The notes: a model not told the origin generated them from the letters alone. Positions 10,251-21,629 are shown, counted from the first letter of the stretch. The stretch is DNA of 64,000 nucleotides from Tigriopus japonicus (GCA_010645155.1 CM021314.1:80844-144843); one strand, 5' to 3'. Made by a program: numbers and translations.

Positions 10251-11120
10251 ATGTCCATAGTTTCGAACATGACCCTGCCATCTCACATGGCTGGCTTCCT
10301 CCATGAATTGGGACCGCCAGGAGGGGGAGTGTACAGTTTTGTGAGTCGTCCCGCAGCTCTGTTGCTTCGTCGTCCCAGATACAAGAATGAGCAAAATGGA
10401 GGACGACCTGTGAATATTATGCACGACCGAAGAGTGATCAGAGGGAACACGTATTCCGTTCAAGGGCCTCCATTGAGGTCCAACAGGTTACATTCTAGGC
10501 ACAACCAGAGAGAGCAGCTGGCTTTTATCTCTCAAACGCCTAAATTAGGGAATGAAAAAATAACGACCGGAAATAGCAACCGAAATAAAAACCTTGTCAC
10601 CACAAATTATTCAAGCAATCCAAACCCCCAATTGACCTCATCACACCCTTTCAACGAGTCTAGTAACCAACGTCATTCTGAAATGTCTATTGGGGCCAAG
10701 TATTCAGCCGCCAAAAGCCGCGTGAGAAAACGGTTGTGCCAATTTCAAAGTCAAATGCTGAATGCGGGGACTCATGATCCTTTGAATAAAGATGTCCAAA
10801 CTGAACACCCGCCAGACTCAATGGAACATTCTGGGAAATACGTTGAGATTCATGCCCAAACTGATGACAATAATGATCATAAACATGCAGACATATCTTC
10901 TAAGCCAATTCATGAAGTAAAAATGTCGGATGAAACGCCAATGGTCGACATAGCCACTCAAATATATCCTCTGGACAGCGAACTTTTTTCTTTTGACGAA
11001 GAAGTGGCATTATTACTCGAAGCTTTAGTCTGCAGAACAATGGAGAATAGCATTTTAGAGATTCTTGAAGAAGACAATACAGATCAAGGGGTACAATATA
11101 CCTACTATTTGACAATATGA
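10251..11120 (+). CDS. RSPH3: Radial spoke protein 3, N-terminal half (289 codons)
   Basis: RSPH3 is the scaffold of the radial spoke in 9+2 cilia and flagella; it anchors the spoke to the doublet microtubule and acts as an A-kinase anchoring protein. The single open exon starts at ATG 10251. Residues about 27-70 (YSFVSRPAALLLRRPRY, then NIMHDRRVIRGNTYS) match the conserved axoneme-targeting N-terminus of the family. Residues about 180-275 (DVQTE, HAQTDD, DIATQIYPLDSELFSFDEE, then LLLEALVCRTMENSILEILEE) match the central region and the amphipathic RII-binding helix. The linker between is Ser/Asn-rich. Family members continue for about 200-250 residues of coiled coil and C-terminal domain, but here a stop follows 16 codons after the helix. 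A GGGTAC donor at 11090 could lead to another exon, but I found no matching exon downstream. AATAAA lies at 11473. It may be truncated, intron-split or a decaying gene. Confidence 0.8.
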   Translation: MSIVSNMTLPSHMAGFLHELGPPGGGVYSFVSRPAALLLRRPRYKNEQNGGRPVNIMHDRRVIRGNTYSVQGPPLRSNRLHSRHNQREQLAFISQTPKLGNEKITTGNSNRNKNLVTTNYSSNPNPQLTSSHPFNESSNQRHSEMSIGAKYSAAKSRVRKRLCQFQSQMLNAGTHDPLNKDVQTEHPPDSMEHSGKYVEIHAQTDDNNDHKHADISSKPIHEVKMSDETPMVDIATQIYPLDSELFSFDEEVALLLEALVCRTMENSILEILEEDNTDQGVQYTYYLTI

Positions 11121-11472
11121 ATCTTTTTCTACACTTTATCATATACAAATGTAAAACAACAATCAATCGAGTATTTTACTTCCACCTTCAATATTGTTGC
11201 AAGAAAAGGTAGCATCTATCGTTTATTCAGGATCCTAGCATTTATGATTCATCCCAAAAATCCATCAAAAGTTGAGGGCATAAGAGCCACATGAGATTGA
11301 GGCTGCTTATTTTAACCCTCAAACATTCGCAAGTAATTGTAAAATATGTGCAATGCCCTTATTTATTCATTCATTTGTCATCCTTGGTTTCGATCTATCT
11401 CGAAAACGCATCCTGTTCTTTTAGTTATTGAAAACGTACTCCCATTCATGTTATGTTAACTTCGTTGCATTT

Positions 11473-11482
11473 AATAAATAAA
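11473..11482 (+). promoter_or_regulatory. Poly(A) signal candidate downstream of RSPH3
   Basis: Two overlapping AATAAA hexamers about 350 bp after the RSPH3 stop codon. They would serve a transcript that ends after the single exon. Confidence 0.35.
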
Positions 11483-11589
11483 AAAATGCCAGATGAAAAT
11501 GTTTCATGAATATTCATTTTTGTCATGAATTCAACAATGAGCAACAAAACACCTTTTTATCATTTGTAGAACGGACAAAAAGTGTAAAA

Positions 11590-11960
11590 AAAATTGGGAG
11601 CATCAACAGATTTTCCTGCCTTTTGCACTTTGCGCCTTTATTTGCATTTTTGCACTTTTATTTAGGAATTTGGCCAAAATTGACAAATTGTAAAGAAAGT
11701 TTTATGTTTTGAGAACAAATGTCAAACCTAGAATGGAAGGATCTGACAAATGTCGATTGCTGACTTCGGTTTGATTGCCTACTGAGATCGATATTTATAA
11801 AAGAAGGCCATTATTAACTTGAAACCATCAAGCTAACCAGATGTCAGAGTAACGATACACTGGGCTTAATTGAGCTCGAGTTATCATTTTTAAGTCCAAA
11901 GATATTTGAGACCAGTTTGGAGGTGTAAAGACAATGTAGCATATAAAATCTAAGTATGAT
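11590..11960 (+). repeat. Repeat H, copy 1
   Basis: Starts with a TTTGCAC/TTTATTTG-rich block (CACTTTTATTTAGGAATTTG, then GGCCAAAATTGACAAATTG) and continues through AACTTGAAACCATCAAGCTA and AGATATTTGAGACCAGTTT. The same order of blocks is found at 22530-23080. Class unknown; no clear termini. Confidence 0.6.
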
Positions 11961-12775
11961 GTCATCCATCAATTAATTATTCACTCTTTCATTCATGGCT
12001 GAACGAGTGCGATCTTCTGTAATTTCAATCTAATGGCCGGATATTTTAAGGCCCTGGGGTGGGATGCAAGCCATTCAAACTTACAAATATGTCTTTACTA
12101 TTTTTCGACTTATACATCAACAGTCTTGCGCATTCTGCCACCAGATGTCATTAATCTGGGCCAAATCATGATACTAGCTCATATGTTTTGAGGGCAAAGC
12201 TAGTTAGTTGACTTGCTAGTTTACTTCAGAGTGTGCTTGCCCGGTTTTCTTGATAGATCTGTTGTTTTTCGAATTCGATGGACCGTTTTGATCTTGAAAT
12301 TCCAGAACATCTATGATCCATCACTCACCAGCTTCCAGAGTCACTGCCTCTTGATTTCAGCTACTCCACATTTCTCCTTTTTTTCTTTGTCTCGTAGCCT
12401 TTTCAACTCCGCGCCTACAAACAGGTCAAGGGGCATGCAATTTTTGATATTGCGTTTGAAGAAACACTGAAAGGAAGTTTGCTTGGATGATCTAATGAAC
12501 ATTAGATCAGTGTTGAAGTGTTCGAATGGGAATGCTTCAATGACGCCGAAGAACTTCCCTCTTTGCATGCTATAAGTCTTTTTTCTCCTTGATCAAACCT
12601 TATGTTAAGGCCAAATAGCGAGATGACTTACTTGAAGTTGACTTGAAGTCAATGCTACTAGCACACCTTGGCGCACGTTAACATATCAACTACTGAGTTT
12701 ACACGTTACAAAGGTTCATTGGAAGAGCTTGAAATAGAGGGACGTGCAGCCCCACGTTGCCAAAGATGCCAATAA
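11961..12775. other. No gene recognised
   Basis: Short open frames on both strands near 12213-12568 have no recognisable domain and overlap each other. Nothing else identified. Confidence 0.4.
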
Positions 12776-12782
12776 ATTAACC

Positions 12783-13553
12783 CAAGAAGCACTGAATTGC
12801 ACCAGTGGGAGGCTAATAGAGACGTGTAAAGTACGGGCACGATCTTTGAGCTTAGCAGGCTAGTCAGGCTGCGCCACAATCCTTGCAAAGCTATCATGAT
12901 CAAAGCTCTTCAAGTCTCTCCAAAACTTGGAACGCAAAATTAATTGTTATGAATAAAAATCGTTTGAAGACTTTGGCTTCTACAATTTGGGTTCAACGCT
13001 CAATTTGAGTCAGAATGACATGGGAAAGAAGCAGAGCATTGCATTATTTCAATTACACGAAAGGGTAGTCAACACCTCAAAAACTTGAAACACTAAAAGC
13101 AGATGACGTCCTAGTGCCATTGTATGTAACGGTCCACCTCTCTATGATGAGAATTGTGATTTTCTGTAGTATTAATTCAATAGCGTGCTTCTTCAAACGA
13201 GACCTGGCTTGTATTCAGTGTTTCAAATTTCAGCACAATCGAATGCCGGAATGAAAAGTTATGCCCTCTCAAACTTATGTACAGAAGAGAGCAAAGAATG
13301 AATGAAATTACTCTTTTGTGGTAAAGCAATTACAAGAAAATGGTTAGTTCATTGATTCTCGGGAAAATTTGCACTGAACTTTGAGTGAGCTTAACTTTTG
13401 ACTCCGATGTTTGATTGAGTTGAAAATTTAAATACGCATTCTTGTCAACATAAGCAAGGTCTCATTTGCTGAATAACATAGTTGATTTGTTCCTACTGGA
13501 AATCGTGATTCCTCTCGTTAGCCTCCCAGTCCAGAGAAATTCAGCGGTTCTTG
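12783..13553. mobile_element. Foldback-type element L, copy 2 (7-bp target duplication)
   Basis: A 771-bp element flanked by a perfect 7-bp duplication attaacc (12776-12782 and 13554-13560). Left end CAAGAAGCACTGAATTGCAC, right end the reverse complement of CAAGAACCGCTGAATTTCTC, both followed by GGGAGGCTAA-like sequence. Related ends occur at 51581-52000, and single ends near 21859 and 31700. The interior has no transposase. A 7-bp duplication with foldback structure is reminiscent of Galileo-type elements of the P superfamily; that assignment is inference. Confidence 0.75.
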
Positions 13554-13624
13554 ATTAACCAAATGGTGTAAAGAAAACATAAATCTCAAAGTTGATTTCA
13601 CTCATAAGATAGAGAGTTATTTAG

Positions 13625-13849
13625 CAGATTTGGGAGCCACGCACAAGGAAGGTTTTGGCCAATCCAAAATCGATAATCAAAGATTGGAATTGGAGGCCGA
13701 ATTCTTGAAAAGAGCTTCATCCCTGAAGCAAGAGCGCCATAGGCTAAGAGATGCCGCGAGAGCCCTGGTTTTACGGACTGACGATCTAGAAGAAGAATTG
13801 CAACAAGAACATCAACGAAGCCAAAGAGGAATCTCTCATCAACAAGAAG
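13625..13849 (+). CDS. Orphan coiled-coil exon (75 codons)
   Basis: A 225-bp open segment between a clean acceptor (TTATTTAG) and a donor (GTAATG), with phase 1 introns on both sides, so it could be skipped without a frame change. The peptide is strongly charged with heptad-like spacing (LELEAEFLKRASSLKQERHR, LRDAARALVLRTDDLEEEL), typical of a coiled coil. I do not recognise the protein. No adjoining exon on the plus strand could be identified; it is 2.5 kb after the truncated RSPH3 and could in principle belong to a gene spanning that region, but it does not resemble the RSPH3 C-terminus. It may also be a relic exon. Confidence 0.4.
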
Positions 13850-14058
13850 GTAATGCATACTGATGCGAAACAAACAAAGTAACCAAGAACAAACAAACAA
13901 CACAATACCAAACGAATACAAATCACAAATAAAGAACAAACAGTTCGGAAAAAGAATTCAACAGATGTTGATTAATTTGGTCTCCCAGAAAAACAGGACT
14001 GCTAAAAAAAATTCTTTTAATAGCGTTAATTATTGTGACAAAAATGATCAGCAGACAC

Positions 14059-14532
14059 TAGTGTTGGGACTTTAGCCACCCTGGAATCAAGTAGCTTGAG
14101 ACGGTGCTATAAGAAATGAGGACTTAGATGCTTGATGCCGGCTTGATGCTCAGGATGTGGTTTGATGCTGATTTTCAATCTTTTAGCTGTTGATGCTGAA
14201 TCACAACACGATCTTGCATTGGTATGGAATCAAGTAGTGATGTGACTTGGGCGCTTGGGCAAGCTTTTTTTTCGCGACATCGTACACCGGGGTCGCCAAT
14301 TTACCTTCAGTGAAATGGTATTCCCTCTGCCTACCTATCTTCAAAAACCAGTTTTTCATTAAGAAGCACTGAAACGCGCCCCTGACTTTCGTAACTTTGG
14401 ATCAGGGTTGCAAATTAACCTCAAATTTGTGTTTGCTTAAGTTAGTTAGCAAAGCACAAAACCTCCATTAGGTGACCCTACCTTGCAACCTCCCGTGAAA
14501 AAACTTGCCCAAGCCAAGATTTCACAACACTA
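14059..14532. mobile_element. Possible hAT-like MITE
   Basis: Ends TAGTGTTGGGA and the reverse complement of TAGTGTTGTGA would form an 11-bp inverted repeat with one mismatch. The interior has several GCTTGATGC words. There is no matching target-site duplication (gcagacac against gaatcaag), so the call is weak. Confidence 0.3.
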
Positions 14533-14559
14533 GAATCAAGCATTTTTGCTGATATGGGC

Positions 14560-15446
14560 CTCTGACCAAGGTCCTTAAGGTGACTACCCCAGTGCTATCT
14601 TATATTGCTTGGTTGAATGAATGAATAATTAGGAAGACGAAATATATTTTTTTCAAACTCTTATTTGAGAATAAAACTTGATTTGTTGATATGTTTATTT
14701 GGACGTATTTAAGATATAAAACCACATGAATAACATCCACCTATGGCATGAGGATGCCATCTCGTCATTACTCAGCCACACTTGTCATATACGTTGAAAG
14801 GCTTATCAATTGCAGGCATGCCACTTTTCCCCATTAATAACTTTTTGCTTTGCCAATTCACTTGACTTCTTCATCCTGGCAATTCAAATGTCTAACTTGT
14901 CCCAGACAGATGTATTGGATCACTTCTTCTTTGCAATGTGTTTCGTGGATTTGTCACTTCATTGTCCGAGTCTTCGTAACAAGAAGTATTTGTCTCAAGA
15001 TATTATAAATTTAGCAAAGCTATCATCAGACCATTTGAACCTGTAGGCTGTATCCCAATTGTGCCTTAAAATTATTTTGAGTGGCCAAGATACAAATTCA
15101 TATCCATCATCATGTTTTCAGTTGACTTGGTCTTTTCAATGTGAATTTTAAATTCACCTTTAAGCTTTTGTATCAATCAATTTGTAGCATATGTTCCTCA
15201 AAACCAGGTTTCTAAAAGATCAAATTGTATTAGGCTACTGCTGCTTCATCAGGAAGTCTCCCTATCAAAATTTGGCTGGGAGACAATACAATTAAACATA
15301 GTGTAACCTATATTGGATACGTACATTTTGATATCCGGATTTTTTCATAGTTGATTTCATATTCCAAATGTCTGTAGCATTATTATGGCTAAAAGGAAAA
15401 TAAAGAACAAAAATAGTGAATGCTACTGGTGAACCAAATACAATAC
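14560..15446. other. No gene recognised
   Basis: AT-rich; the 78-codon frame at 14810-15046 shows no domain and no splice context. Confidence 0.4.
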
Positions 15447-16780
15447 CAGGGTTGCCAACTGGCGATTTCTATCGCCAGATTTCACGAATCTGGCGATTTT
15501 GAAACGTGTCTAGCGATAGAAAAATTAATCTGGCGATAAATCTGGCGATTTTAATATCACTGGCGATAAATCTGGCGATTTTAGTATTTCTGGCGATAAA
15601 TTTGGCGAAATGAGCAAATTTGGCGAAAAATTAGGCGAAATCGGGGAAACTTGGCGAAAAAAATTTGGCTAAATCGCCCATTTTTGGCGGTAACTCAGGC
15701 AAATTTTGATTCTTTCTTTATGATTTTGACTCTCATTCTGACTAAAAACCAAGGACTAAATATTTTAGATGACAATCCCAAAAGGGGGGGGGAGCTGTGA
15801 AAAAAGTATTGTTTCTTGATTTGATTGTGATTTTATCAAGAACAAGAAAATTTGCTTCGCTCTTTTGCTGTAGAACTTACTTCCTTCCTCTTTGCGACGA
15901 ATCTATCCTTTAGACGGCCCATTATAAATGTTTAAGTCTCATCTAGACGACTTGTTATCCACGCTTTTATCCATATGCTTTTATCAGACATGACTTTTCT
16001 CCACTCCGGCTTTATCTTTTTTTGACATTTACATGGAATGACATTCTGTGTACCAGTTAAAATCGGTAAAAATTGAAGACTAAAATTTTCAACAAGAGAG
16101 TTTGGGAAAAAGAGACTGTTATGAAGTCAAAGGCTTCGGCAAACGCATGTGTAACTGGTTTTGAAAAATTCCCAATTTGATTTTCCTAATGGTGGGGCCA
16201 ATTGAAATCCTAAATAAACTATGCATCCTATTTTTTGCGATTGCCCCTGTTTGGTTTTGGTAACGGCCTCGTTATGGGTTACTAATCAATTTATTATCAT
16301 ATGGTCAAAATACAGAGCATGAACAATGTCATTGGTTTAAAAATGTTTTTTTTACTATTTGAGTGATAACAAAGAGTTTTAAATTTCATAGCATTTCAGA
16401 AAAGAGTCCAAAGATTTTGTTATTTAGCATCAATAAAAATTTCAATTTTGTTCCCAAATTACAAAATAAAACGCGTTCAAAGTGCTATAAAAAAAAAATA
16501 TGAAGGAAAGTCAAAACGGTGGCATTCCGTTTTTCTTCGAGAACGTTTGTCATGAAATGTGTATCAAAAGATAAAAGTTGAAATGAAAGTTGAAAAACAA
16601 AACTGAAGAATTGACCATTTTAGGTGCTCCTTGAAGATTACTTCAGCACGATTGACTATCTATGTACATAGGGTTGTTAGTAAAAAGAAATTTGGCGAAA
16701 GTCTGACGATTTTTCAAATGAGGTGGCGAATTTTGGTGGCAAATCTGGCGATAAGAGCCGTCGAAGACCTGGCAACCCTG
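15447..16780. mobile_element. hAT-like element J with TGGCGAT subterminal repeats
   Basis: Left end CAGGGTTGCCAACTGGCGAT and right end the reverse complement of CAGGGTTGCCAGGTC define a terminal inverted repeat of about 11 bp, of the CAGGG type usual in hAT elements. The left 250 bp holds at least eight TGGCGAT/TGGCGAA units spaced about 15-30 bp, and the right end has four more, as expected for transposase-binding arrays. No transposase is present in the 1.3 kb. The flanking 8-mers (tacaatac and atctggag) do not match. Confidence 0.65.
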
Positions 16781-17847
16781 ATCTGGAGTGTTACTCCTCT
16801 TCCATCCTCGTCAACACCTCCTCAATGCAGGTACCATTTCCATATGAAAATGAAGGAACGAGAATTGTCTTATTTTGAAAGAAGATGTAGTCCAAGTCGG
16901 ATGGGCTATATATACTGTTGGCTATAACTATTGAAGGGCACTTTCGACGGGTCTGAACTCTGAATCAGATCAGCCATCTGATCCGGATAGGAATTGAAAT
17001 AGGCAAATCGAATCGGTGAAAAAGCTGACTCTCTGTGAGAGAAAATCACAACCACATGATGTGGTTCGGAATCAAAAGCAACATGGGAGAATTAGACTAC
17101 ACAACGTTTGGTTCAAAATAAACCCTGGATGAATGGCAGGGAATCTTCAGTTTTGGGCACGCATCAAGCTTTTTCAGCTTCGAGCTAAGTTCACATTAGC
17201 AATCACGTCGTCCTTGAGACAAAATGAGTGAAAAATACGAGGATTAAATCATCGTCGCATTTGTATTGGCTATTTAATTTTTCTGACTCTTCAAGCCAAG
17301 CGTTTGATCAATTTGGCAAATCATCAACAATGAATATGAGATTCATGTATGATTTCAATCACAAGTTATACATGATTTAGTAAGCTTTTCCGTTTCTTTT
17401 GAAACATCCGATAGGTGCCCAAAATAAATTGCATTGGTGAGAGCCTGTTTCGTAGTTCAAATCCTAATTCAATTCACGTCACAACATCGCTAATGAATGC
17501 CCTCGCTCATGGCTGGAACATCTCTTTGAGGCCTAGCTTGAATTGTCATGTGGGGATTTTCGGTTAGGTGCAAATGCACAAATTTGACTCATAGCTTTCG
17601 CATCAATTGCTTTAGTGTATGCATATGGGTGTATATGTGGCAGGAACTACCGTAGGAGAGATTTAAACGACAGCTCGTTGTTACCTCTATTGCGAACGAA
17701 TAGAATGGTTCATACGAGCACGCCTCTCATACTTAATTCAAATTTCTCTGAATAGAGTTTACATTTTTAGTTTCCCTTCGTTGGCGCACACATCTATTTA
17801 CCACCACCTGTGCTCAACAACATCGTTTCGATTTGCTCTTTTTCAGC
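16781..17847. other. 5' flank of the channel gene
   Basis: No exon recognised upstream of the first coding exon. A CTTTTTCAG acceptor lies directly in front of the channel start codon at 17848, so a non-coding 5' exon probably sits somewhere in this interval, but I cannot place it. Confidence 0.4.
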
Positions 17848-20800
17848 ATGTTGAAAAGCTATTGTTTTGTTTCATTTTTTGTTTTACTGTTCGAATCCCC
17901 TGTGATCCAAAGTGACCAAAAGATGGAAAATATCACAACTCTTGCCAGAAATGGTTTGATTAATAATGTAACCAGTTTTGCTACGGCACTACAAAAATTT
18001 GCTGATCGTTTTGAAGAAGTCGAAACGAGACAGAATCGTATTTTGGAAAGGGCAGTTCGATCTCTATATAGTGATCGAGATAGTGGAAGTGATGAAGGAA
18101 ATGGTAAGCTTCTTTCCATGATTCATCTTCTGCCAGACGATTACGACAAAAGACAATTTCCACCTCAAAAGGACGATGGTAAGCTCAAGTCCATCAAATT
18201 TGAAATGTGGATAACCCAAAAAAAAAAACGTTTTCCTCTTTGTTTGCAAAGAACCTAATGAGATTTCAATAACCATGGACATATTTAGCATTCCTCAGCT
18301 GGACGAAAAGAAGGAGGTAAGTTCAAATTTCAATTCTCTCAATCAACATTTGGCCCAACCTCCTAAATAACATTCCTTGGTAACTTTATCATTTTCAACT
18401 AAAGGTAAAAGTAAAAAATCAAGCAAACTAAAGTAAGTATCCAGTTGTTATAGAAATTTGCAAACACAATGAGGTATGTTTCAGATCTTGCACACTGAGA
18501 GGATTTATTTATCAATTGCTGGGATGTTTGAGTTTGAGTGGTCTATTTTTGATGAGTTGAGCAATGGTTGACGATTTGAGTAACCAAATGCAGCCAAAAA
18601 TTTCTTCCAAAAGAGGGTTTAATATTAACAGGAAGTCATATCAAACAAAAATTTCTTCTAAGGGTGTTTCTAATTCTAAAAATGACCATCATATCAAAGT
18701 GCCTAGTTTTTGGACACAAACTGAATGTTTCAGATTATGCATGATATGATGATTATGAGATTATGTACTACCTATATATCTAGCTCTGGTAGGCAGAACA
18801 TGGCACGTTCAAATGTAATAAGATTTTAGGCCAATGCAGAATGCATTTTACAAAATTGATAAACATTTACAATTTTTGCTATTTTCGGCCACTTTCTCCA
18901 CTTTTGGATATGGCCAAGGAAATATTTTTTTTCTCGGCCACCAGATCTCATATTCGGCCATATTCGGCCAATTTTGGAAGTGGCCGAGGGACTATTTTTC
19001 TTTCGGCCGTCGGGTTTCAAATTCAGTCACTTTTGCCAAAAAGCGACTAAATGTGGCCAAGTGGCCGAGGACTGAAAATTAGTGACCCAAAACTCCTATC
19101 CTGTAACAAAATCTGCCATTTTTTATGCCATATTATAAAGTCACTTAAAACATGCTTAAAGATAATTGTTGCAAATTTTTTACAACTCAAGGTGAGACGA
19201 AGACGAAGATGTGTTTACCTAAAATATTGCAGAAATCTACTTTGCCGTTTGTCTACATTGATACAACGACCTCTTGCTTTCCTGCTTAGTCCTTCGAGAA
19301 TGCCAAAGAGCAGAGCACTGCTCTCACTACATCTAAGACTTTCTTAAAAGTACATTTTCTAATATTTATTTTTTTTTGTACGTTTTATGTATTGCATTTA
19401 CATCACAAAATTGGTCTCAATAGTTTCTGGAATTTGAAAATGACTTCTCCAGCTCAACAAAAAACACCTTGATAGGTTAGAAGTAAGATGCCATTAAAAC
19501 CCAACACCAAAAAATGAAGTTAACTCTTCTAGAGAGTCCTTGTATCTAGTATTTTCTTATAAATATATTGATGTTAGATGTTTGGTAAGAAAAACCTGGT
19601 GCGTTTCTGGGAAGAGTTAAAGATTTGCAAGGTACAGCCAACCAAAAATCGATTTCCCTCGCGCAATTTTGACAATTTGGTGTCATCATAAATCTTACAA
19701 AGTTGCAAAAAGGGAGTTAAAAAAACTGACATTCTAGTTTTTCCAAAGTTTGGGAGAACCTTTTTAAATCAATTTATTTTTCAGTAAAAATCAGATTTGG
19801 TTGAAAAAATCAAAGAATATGCTGTTTCTTTTCAAATTCTTGAAATGATTTGATAAATGGAGATTTTCCTTCAATTTTGCAAGAAATGGCCCAATTATTT
19901 TAAATCTGCTCAAAATGGCAAAATTGTTGGTTGATTAACTATTTCAAGTATTTTCTTACAAAGTTGAAAGGAGCCACGAAGTTTGGAATTTTGCTTTTTT
20001 CCCCAGGCTTTTACTAAAAAGAGAGTTAGCTTATGCCAAACTAACATGCCTCACTTTATGAAAGGGGAATCTTTTTCTATTCAGGAAATCATGTTGGAAG
20101 TACGCTTGTCGCATTATTGGTACGATTCGAGACTCGAGACCAATTTCAAAAAGCCCATTGAGTTGGTTCCCGAGGCTATTGGAGAGTTTTGGTCTCCAGA
20201 CAGTTATTTCCACCACGCCAAAGACTCAAAAACTGTCAATTTAATTCGAAAGCCTGCTAGTTTGAGGATCACTCCAGACAAAATGATAAAATACACCATG
20301 ATGTAAGGATTCTTTGTTTAAATGATACCATGCTAATTATTAATCTTCTTTGATTTGCTTATCCCGTGACTAGAACAATGGTTACTATTGGATGTCCAAT
20401 GTCGTTCCATATTTATCCAATGGATCAACAAACTTGTAGACTTGAACTTCAAAGCTGTAAGTTCATTATAAAGAATGTATTTTAAACAAACATGTGACAC
20501 ATTACATCATTTAATATTGTAGTCGGATATAGCTTACAGTATAACAACTACACATGGAGAAGAAAACCTTTCCTCAAGCGAGACACGGTGTTGGATAATC
20601 ACAACGTGAAGATAGCCCATTACGAGTTCACATACACAAGCGATGGTAAATTTGACCTATTTACAGTTAATGCAAAAGTGTGTTATTCCCTAGCTTTGAG
20701 GTTTCAGGCATCAAATACCCGGGTTTGGGGATTCGTATTGAACTTCGAAGGTATTTAGGGTATCATATTACCCAAACCTACATCCCCAGTGTGATTTATG

Positions 20801-21629
20801 TGGCCGTGGCTTGGCTGTCTTTCGTGGTCCCAAGTGATGTTGTTCCTGGGCGAATGGTTCTCTGTGTAACGACCTTGTTAACCTTGACTTCCATGTTCAA
20901 TTCCGTCAGGTAAGACGCTTCTCCATATCCTCAGAAATATTCTCTGTAACTTCTATCATTCCTAGAGGGGTGGACAACGAGACTTCTGATCCCATGAACA
21001 AGAAAACCAGGTTTCCATTGTTGATCGGCCACGGGAAACTTGAGTTCGAAATCATTTCATTTGGTTCATTTCAGAAACATTACACCACAAGCCTCGTACA
21101 TGAAGGCCATCGATCTTTGGGTATTCGTTTGCATCTTGTTTGTATTCTCATCATTGGCTGAGTATGGGCTAATTCTGCATTTGACCAGTCGGTCAGCTTG
21201 GCAAAAACGAATGGATGCACACATCCGTGGAAAAACTGGCAAGGCTAGCCTAAAAACGATCTCTCCCGTTCAATTGTTATCGGTTACTATGCATAGGGAG
21301 AAGCGTCTGGATGACTCCTTGCATCCGGATTTCGTTTCTCCGAGAAGAAACTCTGGACAGGTTTTTTTAAAGTCAGACGTTGGAAAGTGATTTTCAAGGT
21401 TGTCAAACATGTTTTTTTTTTCTTTCAGGAGGGGAGACAAGCTAGTCGTACTGTTTCGACGCCTTCTCCAATTGCACCCCGAGACCCGGCTTTACCCACT
21501 GATAAGGAACGCTGGGCTTATACCATCGAGTGGACCGTCAAGATTATTTACCCCCTGGCTTTTGCTATTTTCAACGCCGCGTATTGGTCTTTCTACTTGC
21601 AACACTATAGCTCTGAGCCTGAAGTTTGA
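17848..21629 (+). CDS. Cys-loop ligand-gated ion channel subunit, anion-channel type
   Basis: Exons by splice sites and phase: 17848-18178, 18252-18316, 20085-20302, 20374-20456, 20523-20645, 20708-20909, (20966-21010 optional), 21075-21360, 21429-21629; 502 residues, or 517 with the optional 45-nt exon. A signal peptide (MLKSYCFVSFFVLLF) and two N-glycosylation sites come first, then a helical N-terminal extension and LLPDDYDKR. The agonist-binding domain has WSPDSYFHHA and the Cys loop CPMSFHIYPMDQQTC (13 residues between cysteines). There is no second cysteine pair in loop C, unlike glycine and glutamate-gated channels. M1 starts TYIPSVIYVAVAWLSF. M2 begins VVPGRMVLCVTTLLTL, with PGR where anion channels have PAR and no acidic cation-selectivity ring. 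M3 is KAIDLWVFVCILFVFSSLAE and M4 lies in the last exon. Ligand is unknown; GABA/histamine/proton-gated chloride channels are the nearest groups. Confidence 0.88.
18850..19080 (+). repeat. GGCCA-rich interspersed repeat in intron 2 of the channel gene
   Basis: About ten TCGGCCA/TGGCCAA/GTGGCCGAGG words within 230 bp, in the 1.77-kb intron between exons 2 and 3. Similar in style to subterminal repeat arrays of hAT-like MITEs, but I could not define termini or a target duplication. Confidence 0.4.
19100..20084 (+). other. Intron 2 of the channel gene, no embedded gene
   Basis: AT-rich intron sequence. A cryptic acceptor TTCCCCAG at 20007 precedes the chosen acceptor at 20084; the later one gives the family-consistent junction of LDEKKE to EIMLEVRLSHYW. 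Confidence 0.5.

Noticed and set aside
13598..13939. 113-codon hydrophobic minus-strand frame
   Set aside because: Antisense shadow of the coiled-coil exon.
20007..20084. Earlier acceptor for channel exon 3 (adding AFTKKRVSLCQ and so on)
   Set aside because: The later acceptor yields the conserved junction EKKE-EIMLEVRL without an insertion.
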